Assembly (NCBI GenBank): GCA_947177675.1
Contig: CAMWVK010000147.1
Coordinates: forward strand, 1 to 5,263
DNA: 5,263 bases
Direction of reading: 5' to 3'
Source: an uncultured Mucispirillum sp.
GTDB taxonomy: Bacteria > Chrysiogenota > Deferribacteres > Deferribacterales > Mucispirillaceae
In this document: in pieces, positions 1-5,263 of the stretch
Numbering within the stretch: the first letter of the stretch is position 1
Layout: each line of letters begins with the position of its first letter
Notes under the pieces: generated by a model
Seen by the model: the letters and a program-made list of their open reading frames with translations, nothing else
Told to the model about the DNA's origin: nothing
Database searches by the model: none
Position numbers and translations under genes: made by a program

Positions 1-128
1 TATATAATAATGGCAAAATTAACATTTGATAAAAAATGAAATGTAGTATGGGATAAGACATAACATAAAATCAATATTAAAATAATAAATACATATCTAT
101 TTTGAATTATTTTTAACAACGAAAACAT
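1..128 (-). CDS. mreD: MreD, rod shape-determining membrane protein (N-terminal part, cut by window edge)
   Basis: Partial gene; 42 codons are visible before the left edge. MreD is a small multi-pass inner-membrane protein that works with MreC and MreB in the elongation complex for lateral peptidoglycan synthesis. The frame is open from an ATG at 128-126 to the edge. It encodes a short basic start (MFSLLKIIQNR), a strongly hydrophobic helix at about residues 12-25 (YVFIILILILCYVL), then LSHTTFHFLSNVNFAIII. This layout, with a Thr-containing break after the first helix, is what MreD N-termini usually show. The start overlaps the mreC 3' end by 32 nt in another frame, which suggests translational coupling. 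No well-spaced Shine-Dalgarno is visible: GGA lies only 2 nt before the ATG. A TTG three codons further in (119-117) has the same GGA 11 nt upstream and is an alternative start. Identity rests on hydrophobicity and on the conserved mreBCD order. The usual Pro-Asp after the first helix is not evident. Confidence 0.72.
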   Translation of the reverse strand, partial: MFSLLKIIQNRYVFIILILILCYVLSHTTFHFLSNVNFAIII

Positions 129-894
129 GTTCCAATTTATAAAAATCTTCGGACTGTTCTATAAATACTTTTTGAAAGAGACCTGTATTATCACGAACGA
201 TTTCCGATACTTTACCTATCCTTATACCTTTTGGGTATAACATTCCAAGTCCTGATGTAACAAATATATCACCAATTCGCACATCATCTAATCTGTCATA
301 ATAATCAACATACAAACGCCCTTTTCCATTACCACGCATAATTCCAAATACACGAGTTCTGCTGTTCATTACACTGACATTTGATGAAATATTTAATATA
401 ATATCTACTTCACTAGTAGTTGCATAAACATTAGATACTCTGCCAACTAAACCTTGAAAACCTATAACAGGATCATTTTTTTCAACACCATCAAGATTTC
501 CTGTATCAATGACTATATTTTTAATATATCCGTCACTTACACCTATAACATTAGCAGGCATTTGTTTAAAATCATAAGTTCTGTATAATCGTAGAAGAGT
601 CTGCAATCTTTCACTTTGACTAAGCTTTTCCGATAATAAAATATTTTCAAGAGTTAAATTATCAACTAATTTCTTATATTCTTCATTCTCTTTTTGGACA
701 TTCACTAAGTTAATGTAAGAATTCCAAATATTACCAACACCTGAAAATACTTTATTTGTAAGAAAAATAGCTGGGTTTATAATATTACCTAATAAACCAC
801 GAAATGGACCTTCAACATTAATATTCCTTGCCTGTACTATTATAACAAGAAGTATAATAATGATTACAAGAAATAGTCTTTTCCACTTAAACAT
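97..894 (-). CDS. mreC: MreC, rod shape-determining protein
   Basis: MreC is a bitopic inner-membrane protein whose periplasmic part links MreB filaments to the penicillin-binding proteins of the elongation machinery. The 265-residue product is near the usual family length. It has a short basic N-terminus (MFKWKR) and one membrane helix at about residues 7-20 (LFLVIIIILLVIIV). A polar, heptad-like stretch at about 62-108 fits the known dimerising coiled coil. The two-part beta domain follows from about 113 to the end, with VIGVSDGYIKNIVIDTG (116-132), GFQGLVGRVSNV (145-156) and VTSGLGMLYPKGIRIGKV (212-229), all typical of the MreC family. The ATG at 894-892 lies 3 nt after the mreB stop. No clear Shine-Dalgarno lies in front of it, so translation is probably coupled to mreB. 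The stop is TAG. Its last 32 nt also encode the start of mreD. Confidence 0.95.
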   Translation of the reverse strand: MFKWKRLFLVIIIILLVIIVQARNINVEGPFRGLLGNIINPAIFLTNKVFSGVGNIWNSYINLVNVQKENEEYKKLVDNLTLENILLSEKLSQSERLQTLLRLYRTYDFKQMPANVIGVSDGYIKNIVIDTGNLDGVEKNDPVIGFQGLVGRVSNVYATTSEVDIILNISSNVSVMNSRTRVFGIMRGNGKGRLYVDYYDRLDDVRIGDIFVTSGLGMLYPKGIRIGKVSEIVRDNTGLFQKVFIEQSEDFYKLEHVFVVKNNSK

Positions 895-897
895 TTG

Positions 898-1923
898 TTA
901 TTCTACTGCAACCTTTTTAAGCAGTTCCAAATCATCAAGCACCTTACCTGAACCTAAGGCAACAGCTTTGAGTGGGTCATCAGACACAATAATAGGTAAG
1001 CCTGTTTCATGAGATAAGCGTTTATCAAGATTTTTAAGTAATGCTCCACCACCAGTTAATACAATACCTCTGTCAACAATATCTGCTGAAAGTTCTGGCG
1101 GAGTCTGCTCTAATGCTATGCGAACAGCATCAACGATTTTTGTAATAGCTTCTTTAAGTGCTTCCCTAATTTCAGAATCAGAGATTTCTATTGTTTTAGG
1201 AATACCTGTAACTAAGTCACGACCCTTAATCTCTGTTTTAATTTCATTTTCTAATGGAAAAGCTGAACCAAGTTTAATTTTTAAATCTTCTGCTGTAGCA
1301 GTTCCTATCAAAAGATTATACTGGCGTTTAATATAGTTGACAATATTATCATCCATTTCATCACCGCCAACTCTAACAGAGTTTGCATATACAATACCAG
1401 ATAATGAAATAACTGCCACTTCTGTTGTGCCACCACCTATATCTACCACCATATTACCTGACGGCTCTTGAATAGGAAGCCCTGCACCAATAGCTGCAGC
1501 CATAGGCTCTTCTATTAGATAAACTTCTCTTGCTCCTGCCTGAATTGCAGAATCTTTAACTGCTCTTTTTTCTACCTGAGTAACACCAGATGGAATACAT
1601 ATAACCATTCTAGGTCTAACAAGGCTTCTGCGATTATGAACTTTAAGAATAAAATATCTAATCATTTTTTCAGTAGTGTCATAATCTGCAATAACACCAT
1701 CTTTCATTGGGCGGACAGCACTAATATTTGCAGGTGTTCTACCAAGCATATTTTTTGCTTCCTGACCAATTGCTAAAATTTCTTTTGTACTACTATTTAT
1801 AGCAACAACAGATGGCTCGCTTGAAACAACCCCTCTGCCTTTAACATATATAAGAGTATTCGCTGTACCTAAATCCACAGCTAAATCGCTGGAAAACATA
1901 TTATACATAAAATTCATTGACAT
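898..1923 (-). CDS. mreB: MreB, actin-like cell shape protein
   Basis: MreB is a bacterial actin that polymerises on ATP under the inner membrane and positions the lateral wall synthesis machinery. The 341-residue product has the family's normal length. Visible motifs in order are phosphate 1 loop [13 protein letters not shown] (17-29), [13 protein letters not shown] (110-122), the catalytic-region segment [15 protein letters not shown] (137-151), phosphate 2 loop [11 protein letters not shown] (161-171), VRVGGDEMD (183-191), and the adenosine-binding [15 protein letters not shown] (286-300). The N-terminal [12 protein letters not shown] stretch resembles the membrane-binding amphipathic helix of Gram-negative MreB. 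The chosen ATG at 1923 has a good Shine-Dalgarno, GAGGT at 1937-1933, spaced 9 nt. A second ATG two codons in (1917-1915) is possible but too far from that site. This is the first gene of an mreBCD block, and a 93-nt AT-rich spacer separates it from the tRNA upstream. Confidence 0.98.
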   Translation of the reverse strand: MSMNFMYNMFSSDLAVDLGTANTLIYVKGRGVVSSEPSVVAINSSTKEILAIGQEAKNMLGRTPANISAVRPMKDGVIADYDTTEKMIRYFILKVHNRRSLVRPRMVICIPSGVTQVEKRAVKDSAIQAGAREVYLIEEPMAAAIGAGLPIQEPSGNMVVDIGGGTTEVAVISLSGIVYANSVRVGGDEMDDNIVNYIKRQYNLLIGTATAEDLKIKLGSAFPLENEIKTEIKGRDLVTGIPKTIEISDSEIREALKEAITKIVDAVRIALEQTPPELSADIVDRGIVLTGGGALLKNLDKRLSHETGLPIIVSDDPLKAVALGSGKVLDDLELLKKVAVE

Positions 1924-1932
1924 TCTTACTGT

Positions 1933-1937
1933 ACCTC
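1933..1937 (-). promoter_or_regulatory. mreB ribosome binding site
   Basis: GAGGT, read on the minus strand, lies 9 nt before the ATG at 1923-1921. It is the clearest Shine-Dalgarno in the mre block. It supports the first of the two closely spaced ATG codons as the mreB start. mreC and mreD lack comparable sites, which fits coupled translation from mreB onward. Confidence 0.75.
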
Positions 1938-1958
1938 ACTCGCTATAATTATTAAGAC

Positions 1959-1988
1959 TATACACTATATATAAAATACTATATTCAA
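1959..1988 (-). promoter_or_regulatory. possible sigma-70 promoter for mreBCD
   Basis: In the 93-nt spacer between the tRNA and mreB, the minus strand carries TTGAAT (1988-1983) as a -35 candidate and TGTATA (1964-1959) as a -10 candidate, 18 nt apart. Two overlapping TATAGT hexamers (1969-1964 and 1962-1957) are alternative -10 boxes but sit 13 and 20 nt from the -35. In DNA this rich in A and T such matches are easy to find by chance, so this is only a candidate. The spacer's length and position make a promoter here plausible. Confidence 0.3.
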
Positions 1989-2016
1989 TAAATTATTTTA
2001 TATGTATTGCATAAAA

Positions 2017-2100
2017 TGCCGAAAGGGGGATTTGAACCCCCACAGGTGTTACCCCACAGGTACCTGAAACCTGCGTGTCTACCAGTTCCACCATTTCGGC
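2017..2100 (-). tRNA. tRNA-Leu, anticodon CAG
   Basis: This is an 84-nt class II tRNA that reads the codon CUG. The acceptor stem GCCGAAA (2100-2094) pairs perfectly with TTTCGGC, followed by discriminator A at 2017, as expected for leucine. The D arm is GTG/CAC with a GG-containing loop. The anticodon stem CAGGT/ACCTG encloses the loop TTCAGGT, with anticodon CAG at 2066-2064. A 15-nt variable arm folds as GGGT/ACCT around AAC. The T stem GGGGG/CCCCC encloses TTCAAAT. CCA is not encoded: TTTT follows the A directly, so CCA must be added by nucleotidyltransferase. The gene starts only 8 nt after the mop stop codon, so it is either cotranscribed with mop or uses a promoter inside mop. Confidence 0.97.
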
Positions 2101-2108
2101 ATATATGA

Positions 2109-2318
2109 TTATTCTACACCAACCATTACAGATGTAGATTTAATAACTGCATAAGCTTCTTTGCCTGCTGTTAAATTTAATGATTTAACTGCATCCATAG
2201 ATATGGTAGCAGCAATAATATTACCACCGCCAATATCTAATTTAATTATTGCATTAACTGCACCAGTTTCAATTTCTGTTATAGTTCCTTTTAATTGGTT
2301 TCTAGCACTTAATTTCAT
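2109..2318 (-). CDS. mop: single-domain molybdate-binding protein (Mop/TOBE, molbindin-like)
   Basis: This is a small cytoplasmic oxyanion-binding protein of the Mop (molbindin) family. Members assemble into oligomers that bind molybdate or tungstate and are thought to buffer or store it for molybdenum cofactor enzymes. From the chosen start it has 69 residues, the normal size of a lone Mop domain. Diagnostic segments are SARNQLKG at residues 4-11, GGGN at 30-33 and AVIKSTSVMVGV at 57-68, which includes the conserved K-S/T pair of the ligand site. A frame-matched ATG three codons upstream (2327-2325) is rejected because AAGG abuts it with no spacer, whereas AAGGA is ideally placed 8 nt before the ATG at 2318. 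No molybdate transporter or cofactor gene is in the window, so the role comes from the family only. Its genomic neighbours are unrelated in function. Confidence 0.9.
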   Translation of the reverse strand: MKLSARNQLKGTITEIETGAVNAIIKLDIGGGNIIAATISMDAVKSLNLTAGKEAYAVIKSTSVMVGVE

Positions 2319-2326
2319 AAAAAGCA

Positions 2327-2331
2327 TCCTT
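2327..2331 (-). promoter_or_regulatory. mop ribosome binding site, decides the start
   Basis: AAGGA at 2331-2327 on the minus strand lies 8 nt before the ATG at 2318-2316. It overlaps the first base of an upstream in-frame ATG (2327-2325). That upstream codon therefore cannot be used with this site, and the real protein should begin MKLSARN. Confidence 0.75.
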
Positions 2332-2344
2332 TTCTATTATTACT

Positions 2345-2369
2345 AAAAAAATTTACTATAATAAATTTT
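2345..2369 (-). terminator. possible weak A/T-only terminator after ogt
   Basis: On the minus strand AAAATTTA (2369-2362) and TAAATTTT (2355-2348) form a perfect 8-bp inverted repeat around a 6-nt loop TTATAG. The T run continues to 2345, giving seven consecutive T residues. The layout is that of an intrinsic terminator ending the dnaG-rpoD-ogt transcript. The stem has no G-C pair and would be weak, and such repeats arise by chance in DNA of this composition. The loop also contains most of a -10-like TATAGT (2360-2355), so the same spacer may instead hold a promoter for mop. Confidence 0.3.
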
Positions 2370-2387
2370 AAATTACAATATTTTTTT

Positions 2388-2858
2388 TTATATCAGGCTA
2401 TTTTTTTCTAAATTTAATAAAAACATTTTAATATCTGCTCCAAGTGCATAACCAGAAGTACTTCCATTAGAATGAACAACTCTATGGCATGGAATAATTA
2501 TTGGCAGAGGATTTTGCCCACATGCAGAGCCTGCTGCTCTATATGCTTTTGGTGAAAAAACCTTTTCTGCCAGCTCTTTATAAGATATTGTATTGCCATA
2601 AGGAATATTTAATAAAGACTGCCATACTTTCTGCTGAAATAATGTGCCTTCATATTTAATGTTTAAGCTGAATTTTTTACAACTTCCTTTAAGATATTCA
2701 TCTATCTGTGTAAAAGCATTATTTATGATTTCAGTTTCTTTTAATATATGATTATCGTTTTTATATTTTCCTAAAGAAATATACCTTATATAAAAATTAT
2801 CAGCAGTAATATTTAAACTACCAATAAGTGTATTATATGTATAATAAAATAATTCCAT
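2388..2858 (-). CDS. ogt: methylated-DNA-[protein]-cysteine S-methyltransferase (Ogt/MGMT type)
   Basis: This is a suicide DNA-repair protein that moves the alkyl group from O6-alkylguanine (and O4-alkylthymine) onto its own cysteine, reversing mutagenic damage. The 156-residue length is normal for single-domain family members. The active-site motif PCHRV is at 123-127 with acceptor Cys124. Before it come FQQKVWQSLLNIPYGNTISY (74-93), the DNA-binding helix region with the probable Arg finger in YRAAGSACGQNPLP (106-119, Arg107), and the conserved Asn116. After it comes GYALGADIKMFLLNLE (136-151), the usual C-terminal signature. No Ada-type regulatory zinc domain is present. The ATG lies 3 nt after the rpoD stop. 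Only a weak GGA (2868-2866, spacing 7) inside the rpoD end serves as a Shine-Dalgarno, so translation is probably coupled to rpoD. Regulation by alkylation damage seems unlikely from this position. Confidence 0.95.
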   Translation of the reverse strand: MELFYYTYNTLIGSLNITADNFYIRYISLGKYKNDNHILKETEIINNAFTQIDEYLKGSCKKFSLNIKYEGTLFQQKVWQSLLNIPYGNTISYKELAEKVFSPKAYRAAGSACGQNPLPIIIPCHRVVHSNGSTSGYALGADIKMFLLNLEKNSLI

Positions 2859-2861
2859 ATA

Positions 2862-4682
2862 CTAATCCGTAAAAGTTCTCATAATACGGCTTCTTGTAGG
2901 ATGCCTTAATTTACGCAGAGCTTTTGCTTCTATCTGCCTGATGCGTTCTCTTGTTACTGTAAACTTTTTACCAACTTCTTCTAAAGTATGGTCAGAATCA
3001 CAATCAATACCAAACCTTAACCTTAATACACTAGCTTCTCTTGGAGATAAAGTATCAAGTATATTTCTTGTATGCTCTTTTAATTTTAAATAAGTAACTT
3101 CATCAGATGGATTTTTAGCAGATTTATCTTCAATAAAATCTCCTAAACTTGAATCTTCATCTTCACCTATTGGAGTTTCAAGAGATACTGGTTCTTTTGC
3201 TATTTTCATAACCTTTTTAATTTTTTCAACAGGTATATCCATTTTTTCAGATATTTCTTCTGGTGTTGGTTCTCTGCCTAAATCCTGCTGGAGATTGCGT
3301 GTAACTTTCATCATTTTATTGATAGTTTCTATCATATGAACAGGTATACGGATTGTGCGTGCCTGATCTGCAATAGCTCTTGTAATTGCCTGTCTAATCC
3401 ACCATGTAGCATAAGTTGAAAATTTATAACCTTTTGAATAATCAAACTTTTCAACTGCTTTCATAAGACCAATGTTACCTTCTTGAATTAAATCAAGAAA
3501 CTGCAGACCTCTGTTTGTGTACTTTTTAGCAATACTTACAACAAGTCTAAGATTAGCCTCAATAAGTTTAGATTTTGCACTGTCAGTTACATGCTCACCT
3601 TCTAAAAGGCTTTCATATATCTGCTCAAACTCTTCTTTTTCTATACCAATATTGTTATAATGAGTATTAATTTTTTCAAGTGTTTGTGCATGTTTAGTGG
3701 TTATAGTGTTCATTTCTTTTTCACGCATACCCTGATTAGAAACAATAGTGGTAATTTCATCATAGGTAATACTGAACATATAAGAAGTGTCTACTTTTAA
3801 AATTTTTGCTACTTTATTAAGCTCATACATATTGTCTTGAACAGCATCATAAGTTCTTTTAATATCTTGAGATATTGCATTAATAGTAGTAAAGTTAACT
3901 TTAATATCAAGAAGTTTATCAGTTAAATCTTCAATTGATGCTTCTAATTCTGCTTTTTTCTTTTTCTGTTCATAAGCAGACATATTTTTAGCATTTTTTC
4001 TGTATTCTTCAGCTAATGTAATATCTTCACGGAGTTTACTAATTATTTCATCAATAGTATCAAAAAACTGTGCTTTTAATTGGGCTTCTTTAGTATCTTT
4101 GATTTCTTTAACTACTTCTTCATCCATTTCTTCAAAATCTTCTTGAAGCTGTTCCATTTCAATATCGTCTTCTTCTATATCTATTATATCTTTAAGACGC
4201 ATTGTATCATTTTTAACACCTTCTGAAAATTCCATAAATTTAGCTGCAGTTGAAGGGAAAGAAAGAATTGCTTTAATAACTTTTCTCTGCCCTTTTTTAA
4301 TCTCTTTTGCTATACTAACTTCATCTTCTCTATTTAAAAGTGGAATATTACCCATTTCTTTTAAATAAAGCCTTACTGGGTCATCAGTGCTTAAAACCTC
4401 TTCCCTGTCTTCCTGATATTCGCCATCAATAGATGTTAAACTATCTTCATTATCTTCATCATCTATGACAACATTTGTAGAAAAAATATTTCCTTTTTTA
4501 CTTTTATTATCTATAACATCAATTTTAAGCTGCGAAAGTAATGTTATTATTTCATCAAGAAAATCACTTGTTGCTACTTCTTCTGGCAGAGCATCATTAA
4601 TCTCATCAAAAGTAAGAAACCCTTTTTCTTTACCCAGGGTGATTAATTGTTTTACTTCAGGTAGTTTGATCTTCTTTGACAT
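2862..4682 (-). CDS. rpoD: RNA polymerase primary sigma factor RpoD (sigma-70, group 1)
   Basis: This is the housekeeping sigma factor, which directs RNA polymerase core to -35/-10 promoters. The 606 residues are close to E. coli RpoD in length and layout. Region 1.1 spans about 1-75. Region 1.2 is [20 protein letters not shown] (100-119). A long acidic and Lys-rich non-conserved region spans about 135-355. Region 2 is at about 366-450, including [19 protein letters not shown] (377-395) and the -10 recognition and melting segment [20 protein letters not shown] (419-438). Region 3 covers about 451-495, and the 3.2 finger is [20 protein letters not shown] (497-516). Region 4 includes [16 protein letters not shown] (545-560) and the -35-binding helix-turn-helix [20 protein letters not shown] (565-584). 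Region 1.1 and the full core mark it as the essential group 1 factor. The ATG lies 5 nt after dnaG, with GGTGA (4696-4692, spacing 9) inside the dnaG end as the likely ribosome site. Confidence 0.98.
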   Translation of the reverse strand: MSKKIKLPEVKQLITLGKEKGFLTFDEINDALPEEVATSDFLDEIITLLSQLKIDVIDNKSKKGNIFSTNVVIDDEDNEDSLTSIDGEYQEDREEVLSTDDPVRLYLKEMGNIPLLNREDEVSIAKEIKKGQRKVIKAILSFPSTAAKFMEFSEGVKNDTMRLKDIIDIEEDDIEMEQLQEDFEEMDEEVVKEIKDTKEAQLKAQFFDTIDEIISKLREDITLAEEYRKNAKNMSAYEQKKKKAELEASIEDLTDKLLDIKVNFTTINAISQDIKRTYDAVQDNMYELNKVAKILKVDTSYMFSITYDEITTIVSNQGMREKEMNTITTKHAQTLEKINTHYNNIGIEKEEFEQIYESLLEGEHVTDSAKSKLIEANLRLVVSIAKKYTNRGLQFLDLIQEGNIGLMKAVEKFDYSKGYKFSTYATWWIRQAITRAIADQARTIRIPVHMIETINKMMKVTRNLQQDLGREPTPEEISEKMDIPVEKIKKVMKIAKEPVSLETPIGEDEDSSLGDFIEDKSAKNPSDEVTYLKLKEHTRNILDTLSPREASVLRLRFGIDCDSDHTLEEVGKKFTVTRERIRQIEAKALRKLRHPTRSRIMRTFTD

Positions 4683-4687
4683 AAAAT

Positions 4688-5263
4688 TTATTCACCATCC
4701 TTATTTTTACCTGCAATCAGCTTTGTAAGATTATTTAGTTTCTCCAAAATACTGATTTGGGCTGTTTTATCAGTGGTTGTCCGCATTAAATCTATCAACT
4801 CACTCTGACATTTTTTTAGATAATTAAGCTCAATCTGCCGTTTATTGTTCAATGCTTCATCATAAGCATTATCTTCTGCAATTTCCCGCATTGCAAGCTC
4901 TACAAATTGACTTCCTAATTCATGCGTAATCTCTTTAATATCTGAAATTTTTGGTAAAAATTCAAGTATTTTTTTTAAAATATTTTTGATTTCATCATTA
5001 TTTATCATTTCCATATTCATATCAGCAAGCAGTCCATCAATAATATCAACTGGTAAATGAGATAAATATGCCACAAAATCCATTTCGCATAAGTATAAGT
5101 TCTTATTTACTGACTTATTTTTTATAACAGCATTCTTTTTATATCTATTCACAGCTAATTCTTCTTGAATATTTTCTTTTTTCAAACCGAATATATCTGC
5201 TGCTGCTTCAATATAATAATCTCGCATGTGCAGATTATCTATTTTTGCAAGCATATTCTTTAC
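4688..5263 (-). CDS. dnaG: DNA primase DnaG (C-terminal part, cut by window edge)
   Basis: Primase makes the RNA primers for chromosome replication. Only the last 191 residues are visible. The frame stays open through the right edge (codons for V-K-N precede the first internal Met), so the Met at 5254 is not the start. The segment [23 protein letters not shown] (visible residues about 5-27) fits the DnaG-type end of the catalytic core, where a helical hairpin leads on to the helicase-binding domain. The remainder is helical and charged, with [20 protein letters not shown] followed by a long Glu/Lys-rich helix near the end. This fits the C-terminal DnaB-binding domain, the least conserved part of the protein. 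The zinc-binding and TOPRIM domains lie outside the window. The call rests on this weak similarity plus position directly before rpoD, the classic dnaG-rpoD pair. Confidence 0.85.
   Translation of the reverse strand, partial: VKNMLAKIDNLHMRDYYIEAAADIFGLKKENIQEELAVNRYKKNAVIKNKSVNKNLYLCEMDFVAYLSHLPVDIIDGLLADMNMEMINNDEIKNILKKILEFLPKISDIKEITHELGSQFVELAMREIAEDNAYDEALNNKRQIELNYLKKCQSELIDLMRTTTDKTAQISILEKLNNLTKLIAGKNKDGE
4692..4696 (-). promoter_or_regulatory. rpoD ribosome binding site inside the dnaG end
   Basis: GGTGA lies 9 nt before the rpoD ATG and overlaps the last codons of dnaG. A better-matching AAGGA at 4702-4698 is 15 nt from the ATG, which is too far for normal use. The overlap implies that ribosomes finishing dnaG influence rpoD initiation. 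Confidence 0.5.

Noticed and set aside
1..61. Open frame from the ATG at 61-59 to the left edge, also hydrophobic (starts MSYPILHF)
   Set aside because: It lacks a ribosome site and a basic start. The overlapping frame from 128 is longer, follows the mreC end directly and has a better MreD-like layout.
1118..1336. 72-residue plus-strand frame inside mreB
   Set aside because: It is an antisense shadow of highly conserved MreB codons, with no recognisable family and no ribosome site seen.
2007..2019. GCATTTTATGC hairpin at the 3' end of the tRNA as a terminator
   Set aside because: It has only 4 bp with a 3-nt loop, half of it inside the tRNA acceptor end, and no T run follows.
2161..2346. 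61-residue plus-strand frame opposite mop
   Set aside because: It is an antisense shadow. The minus-strand frame has clear Mop motifs and a ribosome site.
2381..2389. Run of nine T on the plus strand next to the ogt stop, as a plus-strand terminator tail
   Set aside because: No stable hairpin precedes it and there is no plus-strand gene to end. It is homopolymer DNA typical of this composition.
3612..4280. Long variable part of rpoD as a possible inserted domain or foreign segment
   Set aside because: An acidic, charged non-conserved region between regions 1.2 and 2.1 is a known trait of many group 1 sigma factors. Frame and base use are continuous with the rest.
4465..4728. 87-residue plus-strand frame across the rpoD-dnaG junction
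   Set aside because: It is a shadow of the rpoD 5' end and dnaG 3' end; its apparent hydrophobic stretches come from antisense Lys and Glu codons.

Overview
This is an AT-rich stretch of a bacterial chromosome in which every gene lies on the minus strand, so transcription runs from high to low coordinates. In that order it holds the 3' end of dnaG (primase), rpoD (primary sigma factor), a methylated-DNA-protein cysteine methyltransferase gene (ogt/MGMT type), a small single-domain molybdate-binding protein gene (Mop/TOBE), a tRNA-Leu gene with anticodon CAG, and the cell-shape genes mreB, mreC and the start of mreD. The window cuts dnaG at its right edge and mreD at its left edge.

The genes fall into two tightly packed blocks. 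In dnaG-rpoD-ogt the gaps are 5 and 3 nt, so these genes are probably one transcript. They resemble the dnaG-rpoD core of the macromolecular-synthesis operon with a DNA-repair gene added at the end. In mreB-mreC-mreD the first gap is 3 nt, and mreD overlaps the end of mreC by 32 nt. MreB filaments, periplasmic MreC and membrane MreD together guide lateral wall synthesis. The middle holds mop and the tRNA, separated by only 8 nt. Two short AT-rich spacers flank this pair: 69 nt between ogt and mop, and 93 nt between the tRNA and mreB. Any promoters for the downstream genes would sit there. No gene-free stretch exceeds 100 nt.

Organism (inference only): a low-GC, rod- or spiral-shaped bacterium, most likely Gram-negative. 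The sigma factor is a full-length group 1 type with region 1.1 and a long acidic non-conserved region. The Mop protein suggests molybdenum use, for example molybdoenzymes of anaerobic respiration. A Deferribacterota-like gut organism such as Mucispirillum would fit, but this is a guess from general character and not a match I could run.

I see no mobile element, CRISPR array, defence system or other previously undescribed system. The window is conserved housekeeping DNA. The most useful results are a hidden mreD start overlapping mreC, a corrected start for mop decided by its ribosome binding site, and the unusual tight packing of mop and tRNA-Leu.
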